This document shows positions 1-7,159 of a DNA stretch of 33,961 bases, piece by piece. Each line of letters starts with the position of its first letter. Within the stretch, counting starts at the first letter, position 1. Source of the stretch: a bacterium (GTDB taxonomy: Bacteria; Bdellovibrionota_C; UBA2361; OMII01); assembly GCA_017853605.1 (NCBI GenBank), contig JAFMJG010000013.1:1-33961 (forward strand), given 5' to 3'. The notes beneath the pieces are model-generated. The model did no database searches. It was given only the letters and a program-made list of their open reading frames with translations, and had not been told where the DNA came from. The translations under genes and the position numbers were made by a program.

Positions 1-10
1 GCCTTAGGTC

Positions 11-616
11 ATGAGCGATCTGTTTTCGTGGATTCTGCTTGTCCCGCTGTACGCGCTCGGAGCCTTTCCCACGGGCAAGCTTGTGTCGCGCATGCACGGG
101 GTGGACATTACGGCCCACGGCAGCGGGAACGTGGGCGCCACAAATGTCGCGCGGGTTATCGGCAAGAGAGCAGGGCTGGTGACCCTGCTTGGCGACGTGC
201 TCAAGGGAGCTGTCGGCGTCCTTGTTGCCTCCCTCCTCGCTCCCCGTGGCGCATTTCCTGCAGCTGCAGCTGCTGCTGTTGTGTGCGGCCACTGCTTCTC
301 GCTGCCCCCGTTCCTAAAGGGGGGAAAAGGGGTGGCCACAGCCCTTGGCGCCGTAATTGCGCTTCATGTTTGGAGCGGCGTTGTCGCGATAGCCGCTTTT
401 GCTGCGGTTTTCGCCCTTACGGGAATTGTGTCGCTCTCCTCGCTGATAGCTGCCCTGATTGTGCCGGTGTCCTCGCTGCTGATGAACCTTCCGGAAGCAG
501 CGACGGTCTCCTATGCCGTGATCGCTGGCGTGGTTATCTTGCGGCACCGCGACAATATTCACCGGCTGGTAGAGGGAAGGGAGGCAAAGTTCCGGTTCAG
601 GCAAGAGGCCGAGTAG
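11..616 (+). CDS. plsY: Glycerol-3-phosphate acyltransferase PlsY
   Basis: PlsY is the inner-membrane enzyme that transfers an acyl group from acyl-phosphate to glycerol-3-phosphate, the first committed step of phospholipid synthesis. The 201-aa product has the family length and is almost entirely hydrophobic, with several membrane segments. The family loops are visible: a GSGNVGATN loop near residue 37, the DVLKG segment near 62, and the LKGGKGVAT glycine-rich loop near 102, which binds phosphate. The start at base 11 is taken because the protein begins directly with the first membrane helix. The upstream neighbour lies outside the window, so operon membership cannot be judged. The next gene is on the opposite strand, with 14 bases between the two stops. 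Confidence 0.96.
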   Translation: MSDLFSWILLVPLYALGAFPTGKLVSRMHGVDITAHGSGNVGATNVARVIGKRAGLVTLLGDVLKGAVGVLVASLLAPRGAFPAAAAAAVVCGHCFSLPPFLKGGKGVATALGAVIALHVWSGVVAIAAFAAVFALTGIVSLSSLIAALIVPVSSLLMNLPEAATVSYAVIAGVVILRHRDNIHRLVEGREAKFRFRQEAE

Positions 617-630
617 CCCCTCCCGAGCCG

Positions 631-906
631 TCACTTTGCGTGCTCGAGGGCCTCTGGGCCGTGGTAGGAGAGGGTCCCGTTATCCCAGAGGACGTTCACC
701 ATAACCGCCCGCGACTTGTTCTCCTGCGACGTGTTGGTGGTCTCGTGCCTCATTGACTTTACCGTTCCGCAACAGCCCCGCGCGGATACCGTGACGGTCT
801 CGATGTCGCCATCAACGTTGCCGGTGGCGGCCGCCGTTGAATCCTTTGCCAACGTGACTGTGTAGGGCAGGCGGCGCACGCGGTCGTTTACCTTAAATTT
901 TTCCAT
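631..906 (-). CDS. Small hypothetical protein, 91 aa
   Basis: I do not recognise this protein. It has 91 residues, no signal peptide and no membrane segment. The N-terminus (MEKFKVNDRVRRLPYTVTL) followed by several short beta-prone stretches (ETVTVSARGCCGTV, AVMVNVLWDNGTLSYHG) looks like a small SH3-like or KOW-like barrel, but that is only an impression. An adjacent cysteine pair lies near residue 45. An AGAGG Shine-Dalgarno sits about six bases before the ATG, which supports translation. It is transcribed alone, convergent with plsY, from a region holding a short dyad and a 9-bp hairpin. Confidence 0.7.
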   Translation of the reverse strand: MEKFKVNDRVRRLPYTVTLAKDSTAAATGNVDGDIETVTVSARGCCGTVKSMRHETTNTSQENKSRAVMVNVLWDNGTLSYHGPEALEHAK

Positions 907-951
907 GGTGTCCTCTCATCTGGCGCGCGCAAGCGCGGCGAAGCTCTCTCT

Positions 952-969
952 CTTAGACTCTAGACTAAG
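952..969. promoter_or_regulatory. Imperfect palindrome upstream of the 91-aa gene
   Basis: The arms CTTAGACT and AGACTAAG are nearly symmetric around 960/961. The site lies about 50 bases upstream of the minus-strand start at 906 and could be an operator or part of a promoter. The symmetry is incomplete and the call is weak. Confidence 0.25.
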
Positions 970-1111
970 CCTCAGGGGCTCAAAAAGCCCCTGATCGCGC
1001 CCGGGGCTCGGCGGGCGCCGATGTGCAGGACGAATCCCAAGGCGTTCGAACTGCGTTTGAAGCTGCCTCGGAATGCGCAATTAAAGCAGGCAGATAGCCA
1101 AGTAAGCCCTG

Positions 1112-1154
1112 AAAAAGCGTAAAAAGAGCCGAAAAAGTCAAGTTTTTTAATTTT
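1112..1154. promoter_or_regulatory. Phased A/T tracts (probable curved DNA) upstream of clpX
   Basis: A5 runs lie at 1112-1116, 1121-1125 and 1132-1136, followed by T6 at 1143-1148 and T4 at 1151-1154. The centres are 9 to 11.5 bases apart over the first four tracts, close to one helical turn, in otherwise GC-rich DNA. This arrangement is expected to bend DNA. It may be an upstream activating element for clpX, which starts at 1335, but no transcription start was identified. Confidence 0.4.
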
Positions 1155-1334
1155 GCAGCCGACCGTCCGTCAGTCATTTTTCATTCAAGCTTTGCGCAGC
1201 GCCTGCCGACCCTCCCATGTGAGGGAAAAGACGGCCCTCAAGAGCTTCCCCTATTTGGGCAATCCTCTAGCCGAGTTCAAGCATCTGAATGAGGTAAGCG
1301 GTTTTTCCAAAGGGTTTTTCTGGGGGACTAAGCG

Positions 1335-2588
1335 ATGGCTAAGGACAACGGCAAGGGCAGCGGAAATCTCATCTGTTCCTTTTGCGGCAAGACTCAGGAG
1401 GAGGTCCGGAAGCTTGTTGCTGGGCCATCAGTCTACATCTGCGACGAGTGTGTCGACCTGTGCAATGACATCCTTACCGAGGAGTTTGATGGGCATGCCC
1501 ACCAAACTAACCGCCTGGCTGTCCCAACCCCAAAGGATATCAAGGCATCGCTCGATGACTACATCATCGGCCAGGAGCACGCGAAAAAGGTTCTCTCAGT
1601 TGCAGTGCACAACCACTACAAGCGCATCCAAAACAACCATGCAGCCAAGGGCGCAGTTGAGCTCCAGAAGTCGAACATCCTTCTGATTGGCCCGACAGGA
1701 TCGGGGAAGACTCTGCTTGCCCAGACGCTGGCGAGAATTCTTGACGTGCCGTTCACGATCGCGGACGCGACAAGCCTCACGGAAGCTGGCTACGTGGGTG
1801 AGGACGTAGAGAACATCATCGTGAACCTGCTGCAAGCGGCCGACTACGATATTGAAAAGACGCAGCGGGGCATCGTGTACATCGACGAGATAGACAAAAT
1901 CGCGCGCAAGAGCGACACCCCGTCGGTGACCCGCGATGTGTCGGGCGAAGGCGTGCAGCAAGCGCTGCTCAAAATCATTGAGGGGACGAAAGCGAACGTT
2001 CCGCCGAAGGGCGGCCGCAAGCATCCCCAACAGGACTTCATACAGGTTGACACCTCGAACATCCTCTTCATCGTTGGTGGGGCCTTCGATGGAATTGAGA
2101 GGATTATCAACCAGCGCAGCGGCAAGAAGGGCTTAGGCTTTGGCAACAACATCGTCCAGATGGCAGAGAAGCGGGAGAACCCGCTCGCGCTGCTTGAGAC
2201 GGAGGACCTGCTGAAGTTCGGGATGATTCCGGAGTTCATCGGGCGCCTGCCGGTCGTCTCAAGCCTTGAGCCGCTCGACCAGCCGGCGCTGATCGAGATC
2301 CTGACAAAGCCCAAGAACGCGCTCATCAAGCAGTACCAGACCCTGCTGTCAATGGAGGGGGTCGAGCTGACCTTCACCACAGAGGCTCTCGATGCTATCG
2401 CCAAAAAGGCTCTCGAGAAGAAGACAGGGGCCCGCGGACTACGGTCGATTATCGAGCACGCCATGCTTGAGGTCATGTACGACATCCCGAGCAACACGAG
2501 CGTGAAGGAGGTCATCATCACGCCGGATGTCATCAACGGCACGCAGCCTCCGATGAAGGTCTACCACAAGGAAGCGGTTGCCAGCTGA
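1335..2588 (+). CDS. clpX: ATP-dependent protease ATP-binding subunit ClpX
   Basis: ClpX is the AAA+ unfoldase that feeds tagged or specific substrates into the ClpP peptidase. The 417-aa product has the family length. The N-terminal C4 zinc-binding domain is intact (Cys14, Cys17, Cys36, Cys39). Walker A GPTGSGKT is at 119-126, the GYVG pore loop at 152-155, and Walker B with a YIDEIDKIA segment near 185. The ClpP-docking loop is present as LGF rather than the commoner IGF (within KKGLGFGNN), so ClpP binding is expected. clpP and tig, frequent upstream neighbours, are absent; the upstream gene is an unrelated orphan on the other strand. The gene stops 9 bases before the convergent lipoprotein gene. 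Confidence 0.98.
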   Translation: MAKDNGKGSGNLICSFCGKTQEEVRKLVAGPSVYICDECVDLCNDILTEEFDGHAHQTNRLAVPTPKDIKASLDDYIIGQEHAKKVLSVAVHNHYKRIQNNHAAKGAVELQKSNILLIGPTGSGKTLLAQTLARILDVPFTIADATSLTEAGYVGEDVENIIVNLLQAADYDIEKTQRGIVYIDEIDKIARKSDTPSVTRDVSGEGVQQALLKIIEGTKANVPPKGGRKHPQQDFIQVDTSNILFIVGGAFDGIERIINQRSGKKGLGFGNNIVQMAEKRENPLALLETEDLLKFGMIPEFIGRLPVVSSLEPLDQPALIEILTKPKNALIKQYQTLLSMEGVELTFTTEALDAIAKKALEKKTGARGLRSIIEHAMLEVMYDIPSNTSVKEVIITPDVINGTQPPMKVYHKEAVAS

Positions 2589-2597
2589 GGCAGCCGG

Positions 2598-3284
2598 CTA
2601 GCCTGGATTAAGGATCACGACCTCTACCCGGCGATTGCGGCGGCGGCCATCCTCCGTCCGGTTTGAAGCGATCGGATCCGTCTCGCCGAGGGCACGAAGC
2701 TGGATTCGGCGGGGGGCGATGCCGTTGTCGGCCAAGCTGTCGGCGACCGAGCGGGCGCGGGCGTCAGAGAGCCTATAGTTGTACTCGATGGTCCCGATCG
2801 AATCGGTGTGCCCCTCGACTGAAAGCTGGCGGCTCGGGGCGTTCTGCAGGGCGGCCGTGATCTCCCTGATGGTGGCTAGCGCAGCGGGAGTGAGCACGGC
2901 TTTGCCGAACTGAAACAGCACGTCGGGCAGGTTGATGACGACCCCTCTGGGTGAGTCCCGCACATCAACACCCTTGGCGCGAAGCTCCTCGAGCAGCCTC
3001 CTGTTCTCTTCTAGCACCGCTCCCTGCTGAGCGATGAGGGCATCTTGGTTATCCAGGCGCCTGTTCTCCCTGTCGAGCTGGGAGCCTATGAGGGCTCCCC
3101 CTAGGGCGCCTGCTGCAGCCCCTATAGCGACTCCCGCGCCGGTGTTGCCGGTTTGGTGGCCGATTATGGCGCCTAGCCCTGCGCCTGCTGCGGCTCCGCC
3201 GACTGCGCCCGCCTCGGTTGATCCAATTTGTCCGCCTTGGCAGGCCGAGAGGATGAGCAGCGCAGCAAACAGGGGTCTCCTCAT
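2598..3284 (-). CDS. Glycine-zipper / OmpA-family lipoprotein
   Basis: This is a predicted outer-membrane lipoprotein that anchors the envelope to peptidoglycan. A short signal peptide ends in the lipobox LSAC, with Cys15 as the acylation site. Residues 22-70 form a glycine zipper with GxxxG spacing. A charged helix follows (about 70-105), then an OmpA C-terminal domain (115-225) with the peptidoglycan-binding pair Asp161 (in GHTD) and Arg176 (in LSDAR), spaced as in known OmpA domains. An AAGGAG Shine-Dalgarno lies ten bases before the ATG. It follows the upstream lipoprotein gene by 23 bases and is probably its operon partner. The layout resembles YiaD-type proteins. Its zipper is clearly related to those of the two upstream genes. 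Confidence 0.92.
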   Translation of the reverse strand: MRRPLFAALLILSACQGGQIGSTEAGAVGGAAAGAGLGAIIGHQTGNTGAGVAIGAAAGALGGALIGSQLDRENRRLDNQDALIAQQGAVLEENRRLLEELRAKGVDVRDSPRGVVINLPDVLFQFGKAVLTPAALATIREITAALQNAPSRQLSVEGHTDSIGTIEYNYRLSDARARSVADSLADNGIAPRRIQLRALGETDPIASNRTEDGRRRNRRVEVVILNPG

Positions 3285-3307
3285 GACATCAGCGCTCCTT
3301 GTAGCGG

Positions 3308-4276
3308 CTAAAACTTCTCTGGAGGGGAGGATTTCGCCCTTTCAATCCCATTCTTTGCAGACTGCAGTCCCGGGTTTTTCTTCAGCGCCTCCCTGAATTC
3401 ATACTGGGCATCGCTGTTGCGCCCCATGGCCAAGTAGACCTCGCCGAGCTCTGCGTGGTAGTTGGCGTTGCCTGGGCAGAGCCGCTGCGCGCGCCGGAGG
3501 TGGTAAAGCTTCTGGGAGATCTCTGAGGCTGCCTGCGCTGACTGGTCCTCTCCAGCTGCCTCCGCGCAGCTTCCCTCCTGCTGGGAGCTTGGCGCGAGGC
3601 CCGATGTGGTCGAGCTCTCAACCTCGACAATGTCGGTTTCTGTCATGCTCGTTCCTCCAGCGCGCTCCTCGACCGTGGTCTCGATGACCTCTGTTGTCTC
3701 CTGCTGCACAACTGGCGCCTTTGCCGCGCGCTTCGCTGCCGCTGGCTTTGCGGCGCCTTGGTAGCGGCCGCGCGGCTCAACATCGGTGCGCAGCGGGGCT
3801 GCTGCTGCGGCAGGCCTGGGAGCCGGGCCGCGCCTCTCTAGCTGAGCGAGCTTTCGCGCGGCCTCTGGCGACAGCGAGTGTTGTGATGGGCTGGGCAGGT
3901 AGTGGGAGCGTGAGGACGGCACAGCCACAGGAGGATCGGACTGAATGGCGCGGAGCTCGTCGATCTCCTGCCGCTGGGCCTGGATGAGCCGGTCCTGGCG
4001 TTCGAGAGCCTCGTCCTGGCTCTGGGCGGTCTCCTGCTGGGCCTGAAGGGCGTTGCCGATCAGCGCGCCGGTGGCTGCACCGGCAACAGCTCCTATCGCC
4101 AAGCCATTCCCTGCGTTGCCGGTCTGGTTCCCAACGATGGCGCCCAGCCCGGCACCGACGATTCCGCCGGTGGCTGAACCGATAGCGGTTGTCTGCTTCG
4201 GCTTAGTGCAGCCTGCAACCGTCGAGGCCACCACTAGGGATAGAGCGGAGTAGAAAAGGAGGGAGCGTTTTGCCAT
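3308..4276 (-). CDS. Glycine-zipper lipoprotein with C-terminal TPR
   Basis: This is a predicted lipoprotein of 322 aa with a type II signal peptide (lipobox VAGC, Cys23). A glycine zipper (33-75) is followed by a Gln/Glu-rich coiled-coil stretch (about 76-112), a long low-complexity region rich in Pro, Ala, Arg and Thr (about 115-235), and one to two TPR-like helical repeats (about 250-313, containing the ELGEVYLAMGRNSDAQYEFREAL type of pattern). The TPR suggests protein-protein contacts in the periplasm. The exact role is unknown. It sits between two other zipper lipoprotein genes on the same strand, 31 and 23 bases apart, so the three are likely one transcript. Confidence 0.88.
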   Translation of the reverse strand: MAKRSLLFYSALSLVVASTVAGCTKPKQTTAIGSATGGIVGAGLGAIVGNQTGNAGNGLAIGAVAGAATGALIGNALQAQQETAQSQDEALERQDRLIQAQRQEIDELRAIQSDPPVAVPSSRSHYLPSPSQHSLSPEAARKLAQLERRGPAPRPAAAAAPLRTDVEPRGRYQGAAKPAAAKRAAKAPVVQQETTEVIETTVEERAGGTSMTETDIVEVESSTTSGLAPSSQQEGSCAEAAGEDQSAQAASEISQKLYHLRRAQRLCPGNANYHAELGEVYLAMGRNSDAQYEFREALKKNPGLQSAKNGIERAKSSPPEKF

Positions 4277-4307
4277 CGTCAGGGCCTCTTAGTTGTTAGA
4301 TGTTTCT

Positions 4308-4706
4308 CTAGTCGCTAGATCCGGAGCCGTAGCGGTCGCTAAAGTACGCATCGTGGTACCGTTGCCGCCTGAGATCGTCAAGCTCGTCTTGCTGCTTGCG
4401 CATCTTTTCGGCCTGCAGCTCCATGAACTGCTTCTGCTCCTTCTCTGTTGCCTTCTTGGCGTCGTTCTTGTCGGAGCTGGCGCCGATCACTGCGCCGCCG
4501 AGCGCCCCCGTTGTGGCGCCCAAGGCAGCGCCCTCTCCAGCGTGACCGCTCGCCGAGCCGACTAAGGCGCCTGTTCCAGCACCGACCGCGCCGCCTATCG
4601 CGGCGCCCTCTGCCGTCGACTGAGAGCACCCACATGCAATGGCGGCTACCAGGGCCACTAAGGCCATTCTCGGGGCAACGGAGCTTGGCGTGCAGAAAAT
4701 CTTCAT
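4308..4706 (-). CDS. Short glycine-zipper lipoprotein
   Basis: This 132-aa predicted lipoprotein heads the row of three zipper lipoproteins. The signal peptide ends in AIACGC, so either Cys25 or Cys27 could be acylated. The glycine zipper (34-76) matches those of the two downstream genes position for position. A highly charged Lys/Glu/Gln helix (79-116) and a short Tyr/Ser/Asp tail follow. There is no OmpA or TPR domain. A GAGG Shine-Dalgarno lies seven bases before the ATG. The family is close to generic YMGG/glycine-zipper proteins, whose function is mostly undefined. Confidence 0.85.
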   Translation of the reverse strand: MKIFCTPSSVAPRMALVALVAAIACGCSQSTAEGAAIGGAVGAGTGALVGSASGHAGEGAALGATTGALGGAVIGASSDKNDAKKATEKEQKQFMELQAEKMRKQQDELDDLRRQRYHDAYFSDRYGSGSSD

Positions 4707-4920
4707 GGTCGTACCTCGAAGGCGCTATCCTAAGGGGGGCATACAGCCTCCCTAGGTATGGTATGGCAGACAATGCTAAGCCCGTGGTGTAACAGGACTA
4801 GATTGATCTGCGGCAGCCACGCACCACTACCAGGCGATACTAGAATCCAGCTTCATGAGCCGCAATCCAAAATAGGGCGCAAACGAGGCAGGCCGGTGCT
4901 CAAAGGGCATGGAGGGTTGC

Positions 4921-5457
4921 TTAGCCCGCTGCGTTGGGAGAGTCCGTTATAGTTCGTTTTGGCGCCGGAAGTAGGATGAGCACTGCCACGCCCACACAGA
5001 TAGCCGAGTCAGCGATGTTGAAGGCTGGCCAATGGTAGCTAGACCAGTAAAAGTCGAGAAAATCGACCACTCTGCCGTAGGTCAGCCGGTCAATGACGTT
5101 TCCCACCGCCCCGCCCATAATCGCCGCAAGTGCGCTCTGCGGAAGCCATCCCCTCTGGGCAGTCTGGCGGAGAAACACGAATACCACCGTCAGAGCCAAG
5201 AGGATTGTCAGGGCAAGCACGACTTGGCGTGGACCGTCCGCGAGATTTGACCAGAGGCCGAATGCTGCCCCCGGATTGAAGGCCAAGGTCATGTTGAAAA
5301 GGCCCGGGATCACCGGCAGAACTTCTCCCTCCTGGAAGTGCTTGAGCACCCAGAACTTCGAGACCTGATCAGCAAACGTGGTGCTTAAGGTGACCAGCGC
5401 CACGAGCAGCCAATTGATTTCGGAGCGGGTTGGCGTTGGTTGGCCTGAGGAGGTCAT
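4921..5457 (-). CDS. lspA: Lipoprotein signal peptidase (signal peptidase II)
   Basis: LspA is the inner-membrane aspartyl peptidase that removes signal peptides from prolipoproteins after diacylglyceryl transfer. At 178 aa it has normal length and about four membrane helices. The conserved FNPGAAFG segment (60-67), GNVIDR (119-124), VVDF (130-133) and FNIADSAICVG (146-156) are present, and the catalytic aspartates should be Asp132 and Asp150. No clear Shine-Dalgarno precedes the ATG; the WD40 lipoprotein gene ends 44 bases upstream, so translation may depend on transcription or coupling with it. Four predicted LspA substrates are encoded on either side. Confidence 0.96.
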   Translation of the reverse strand: MTSSGQPTPTRSEINWLLVALVTLSTTFADQVSKFWVLKHFQEGEVLPVIPGLFNMTLAFNPGAAFGLWSNLADGPRQVVLALTILLALTVVFVFLRQTAQRGWLPQSALAAIMGGAVGNVIDRLTYGRVVDFLDFYWSSYHWPAFNIADSAICVGVAVLILLPAPKRTITDSPNAAG

Positions 5458-5501
5458 AAGGCCGACACGGTAACAGAATTACGTCCTGAAAGCAGCCACC
5501 C

Positions 5502-6740
5502 TCAATAGTCAGAGTCCACGCGGCGCGGCGACTGCGGGGCCGGGAGCGGCAGTTCGACTTGGCGCGGCTTGGGAGTAAAGCCCTTGAGCGAGAGCTCCCC
5601 GACCTGGCCTGACTTCGTCGAAAAAACGACGTTGCCCGACGAGACAAAAAGCAGGTTACTTACGCCCCCAGATACCGTTTCCGAGTCGAGCTCCTGCATC
5701 GTGAAGGGCGATGCAGTCGCTGAAACTCCGTAGGAACTGTCTGGAGACAGCTCGTTTACCGTTAGCAGAGAATCCCGCCCAACGGATGCTATCCTGGCAC
5801 CGTCCCGAGAGATCGCGACAGACGAGACCCGGCCTGAATGAAGCTGGTGTCGTGCTGCGAGGGTGAATCCCCGAACCTCCCATACCTCTACGTACCCATC
5901 CTCGATGCCGAGAACGAGCCGCCGGCCGTCAGCAGACACGGCCAGGGAAGCGATGCCACGGTCTGGCTTGCGAAGAGCCCGCAGGGACGTTCCTACGTGC
6001 CCAAAGAAACGTCCCGGAGAGAGGTTTGTGTCATACGCGCCTCCCTGGTCATCAGCAGAATAGGGGAGCCATCCGATGAGCGTTCCGTCCCAGTCTGTCG
6101 AGAAGAAGGCCCGGTCGGATGGATGGCTGGCAACACCACTAATGAGCGTCTGGTGAGCAACGTAGCGCTCGAATGCGAGGTCTCGCTGCTTGTCGTCGCG
6201 CGCAGTCCTCTCGAGCTCGTAGTGCCAGCGGTAGACCCTGCCATCCGCCCCGGCTATCAGCACCGAAGTGTCCTTGTCGTGGAAGCTTAGCGCTACAGCC
6301 CTGGCTTTCAGCCGTTCAAGAGACCAGTCGGCCTTGCACTGCGCCAAGCAGCTCACCCGAACCCTTCCGCCATCCACGTATGCTACAAGGGGCAGTGTGG
6401 CTCCGATGGCTGCTATCTGCGGGTTGGAAGGAAGCTTCTTTAGCAGTTGGCCCGAGCCGCTTGGCAGGTCCCAAACGATCACGCTTCCGTCACTGGCAGC
6501 CGAGACAAGTTGGGGCGGTGAAGATGAGACCTCAGTGATGGCTAGCACCTCTCCGGCGTGCTGGGTGACCTGAGGCAAGGAGCCGACAGGGGTCCGCTCC
6601 CACGGTCGTATCTCGATTGATTCTAACGAGGTAGGCGACACCAGTGAGTTGGTAGCATCGAGTGCCTGCTGCGCTACCTGGCATCCGAGGAGCAGGAAGC
6701 ATGCAAGTGAGACCAGTGTAAATCTATAGTAATGCAGCAT
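5502..6740 (-). CDS. WD40-repeat lipoprotein
   Basis: The 412-aa product starts with a type II signal peptide (lipobox LLGC, Cys20) and is otherwise built from WD40-like beta-propeller repeats. Typical stretches are VSAASDGSVIVWDLPSGS, FFSTDWDGTLIGW, LVLGIEDGYVEVWEV and IASVGRDSLLTV, giving about six or seven blades between residues 65 and 395. It is probably a periplasm-facing scaffold or sensor attached to a membrane; no enzyme motif is visible. The BamB-type propeller is an alternative fold, but the GH/WD spacing favours WD40. It lies directly upstream of lspA on the same strand. Confidence 0.85.
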   Translation of the reverse strand: MLHYYRFTLVSLACFLLLGCQVAQQALDATNSLVSPTSLESIEIRPWERTPVGSLPQVTQHAGEVLAITEVSSSPPQLVSAASDGSVIVWDLPSGSGQLLKKLPSNPQIAAIGATLPLVAYVDGGRVRVSCLAQCKADWSLERLKARAVALSFHDKDTSVLIAGADGRVYRWHYELERTARDDKQRDLAFERYVAHQTLISGVASHPSDRAFFSTDWDGTLIGWLPYSADDQGGAYDTNLSPGRFFGHVGTSLRALRKPDRGIASLAVSADGRRLVLGIEDGYVEVWEVRGFTLAARHQLHSGRVSSVAISRDGARIASVGRDSLLTVNELSPDSSYGVSATASPFTMQELDSETVSGGVSNLLFVSSGNVVFSTKSGQVGELSLKGFTPKPRQVELPLPAPQSPRRVDSDY

Positions 6741-6794
6741 AGTTGAGCATGGAGCGGAAAAAATGACGATGAAGTTTCCGCTCTCAGCACTATA

Positions 6795-6803
6795 TGGTAT
6801 AGA
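6795..6803 (+). promoter_or_regulatory. Candidate extended -10 promoter for the helicase-like gene
   Basis: TGG followed by TATAGA reads as an extended -10 element (TGn plus TATAAT-like). The -35 region (TTTCCG, 17 bases upstream) is poor, as is often tolerated with an extended -10. A start near 6810 would give a leader of about 350 bases before the gene at 7160. Assigned by eye. Confidence 0.35.
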
Positions 6804-6810
6804 CTAAGGC

Positions 6811-7159
6811 GCTACCGGTGAGGAAGGTCGGGACCGATCTTTCATTGTACGTAGCCGCGAAGGGTCAAGAGATCGGATGGGTTCGCTCGGCACCAACAAG
6901 GCCAGCAACAGTAACCTCCGGTAGAAAAGGCGCAGTTCGAAAGGGTCTTCTGCCGCGCGCAGCCCTTGAAGGGAAGGCTCTATTTTTTATTTACGGTAAA
7001 TTTCGTCGGGGGTCATTCGGACCAGACCTAGGCGTTGGTGCTTCGGTTTGGACGCTCGTAAACGGGGAAGGTTGTCGCTGGAGAGCTTGCTCGCGCGATT
7101 GCAAGGCCGGCCCCGTTTAAGGCTCCTAAAAGCTAGTAACCTGTTCGATTAAAGGAGTC
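6811..7159 (+). promoter_or_regulatory. Long structured 5' leader, possible attenuator
   Basis: No credible gene lies between 6741 and 7159. Several pairings are visible. CCGATCT (6834-6840) pairs with AGATCGG (6870-6876). AAGGG (6941-6945) plus CTGC (6950-6953) pair with GCAG plus CCCTT (6959-6967). AAACGGGG (7060-7067) pairs with CCCCGTTT (7111-7118). The arm at 6961-6967 can instead pair with AAGGCT (6974-6979), a bulged 6-bp hairpin followed within four bases by T6 and a further T-rich stretch, which resembles a weak terminator that excludes the preceding hairpin. The structures are inferred by eye and not folded computationally. Confidence 0.35.

Larger units (their letters stand above)
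907..1334. other. Divergent intergenic region before clpX
   Basis: There is no convincing gene in these 428 bases, which hold the upstream regions of the minus-strand 91-aa gene and of clpX. Visible elements are an imperfect palindrome at 952-969 (arms CTTAGACT and AGACTAAG), a perfect 9-bp hairpin at 972-994 with a 5-nt loop and no following T-run, and phased A-tracts at 1112-1154. No tRNA fold was found. I could not assign a confident -10/-35 pair to clpX. Confidence 0.6.

Noticed and set aside
972-994. Perfect 9-bp hairpin considered as an intrinsic terminator
   Set aside because: No T-run follows on either strand, and no gene ends next to it; it lies upstream of the minus-strand gene.
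1214-1220. CCCATGT resembling the -10 of a heat-shock sigma-32 promoter for clpX
   Set aside because: No CTTGAA-like -35 box occurs at the right distance upstream.
1844-2542. A 232-codon minus-strand frame inside clpX
   Set aside because: It lies wholly antisense to an intact, highly conserved gene, as is common in GC-rich DNA.
6818-7120. A 100-codon open frame starting at GTG upstream of the helicase-like gene
   Set aside because: It has no Shine-Dalgarno, no recognisable domain, and overlaps the structured leader; it does not supply the missing helicase N-lobe.
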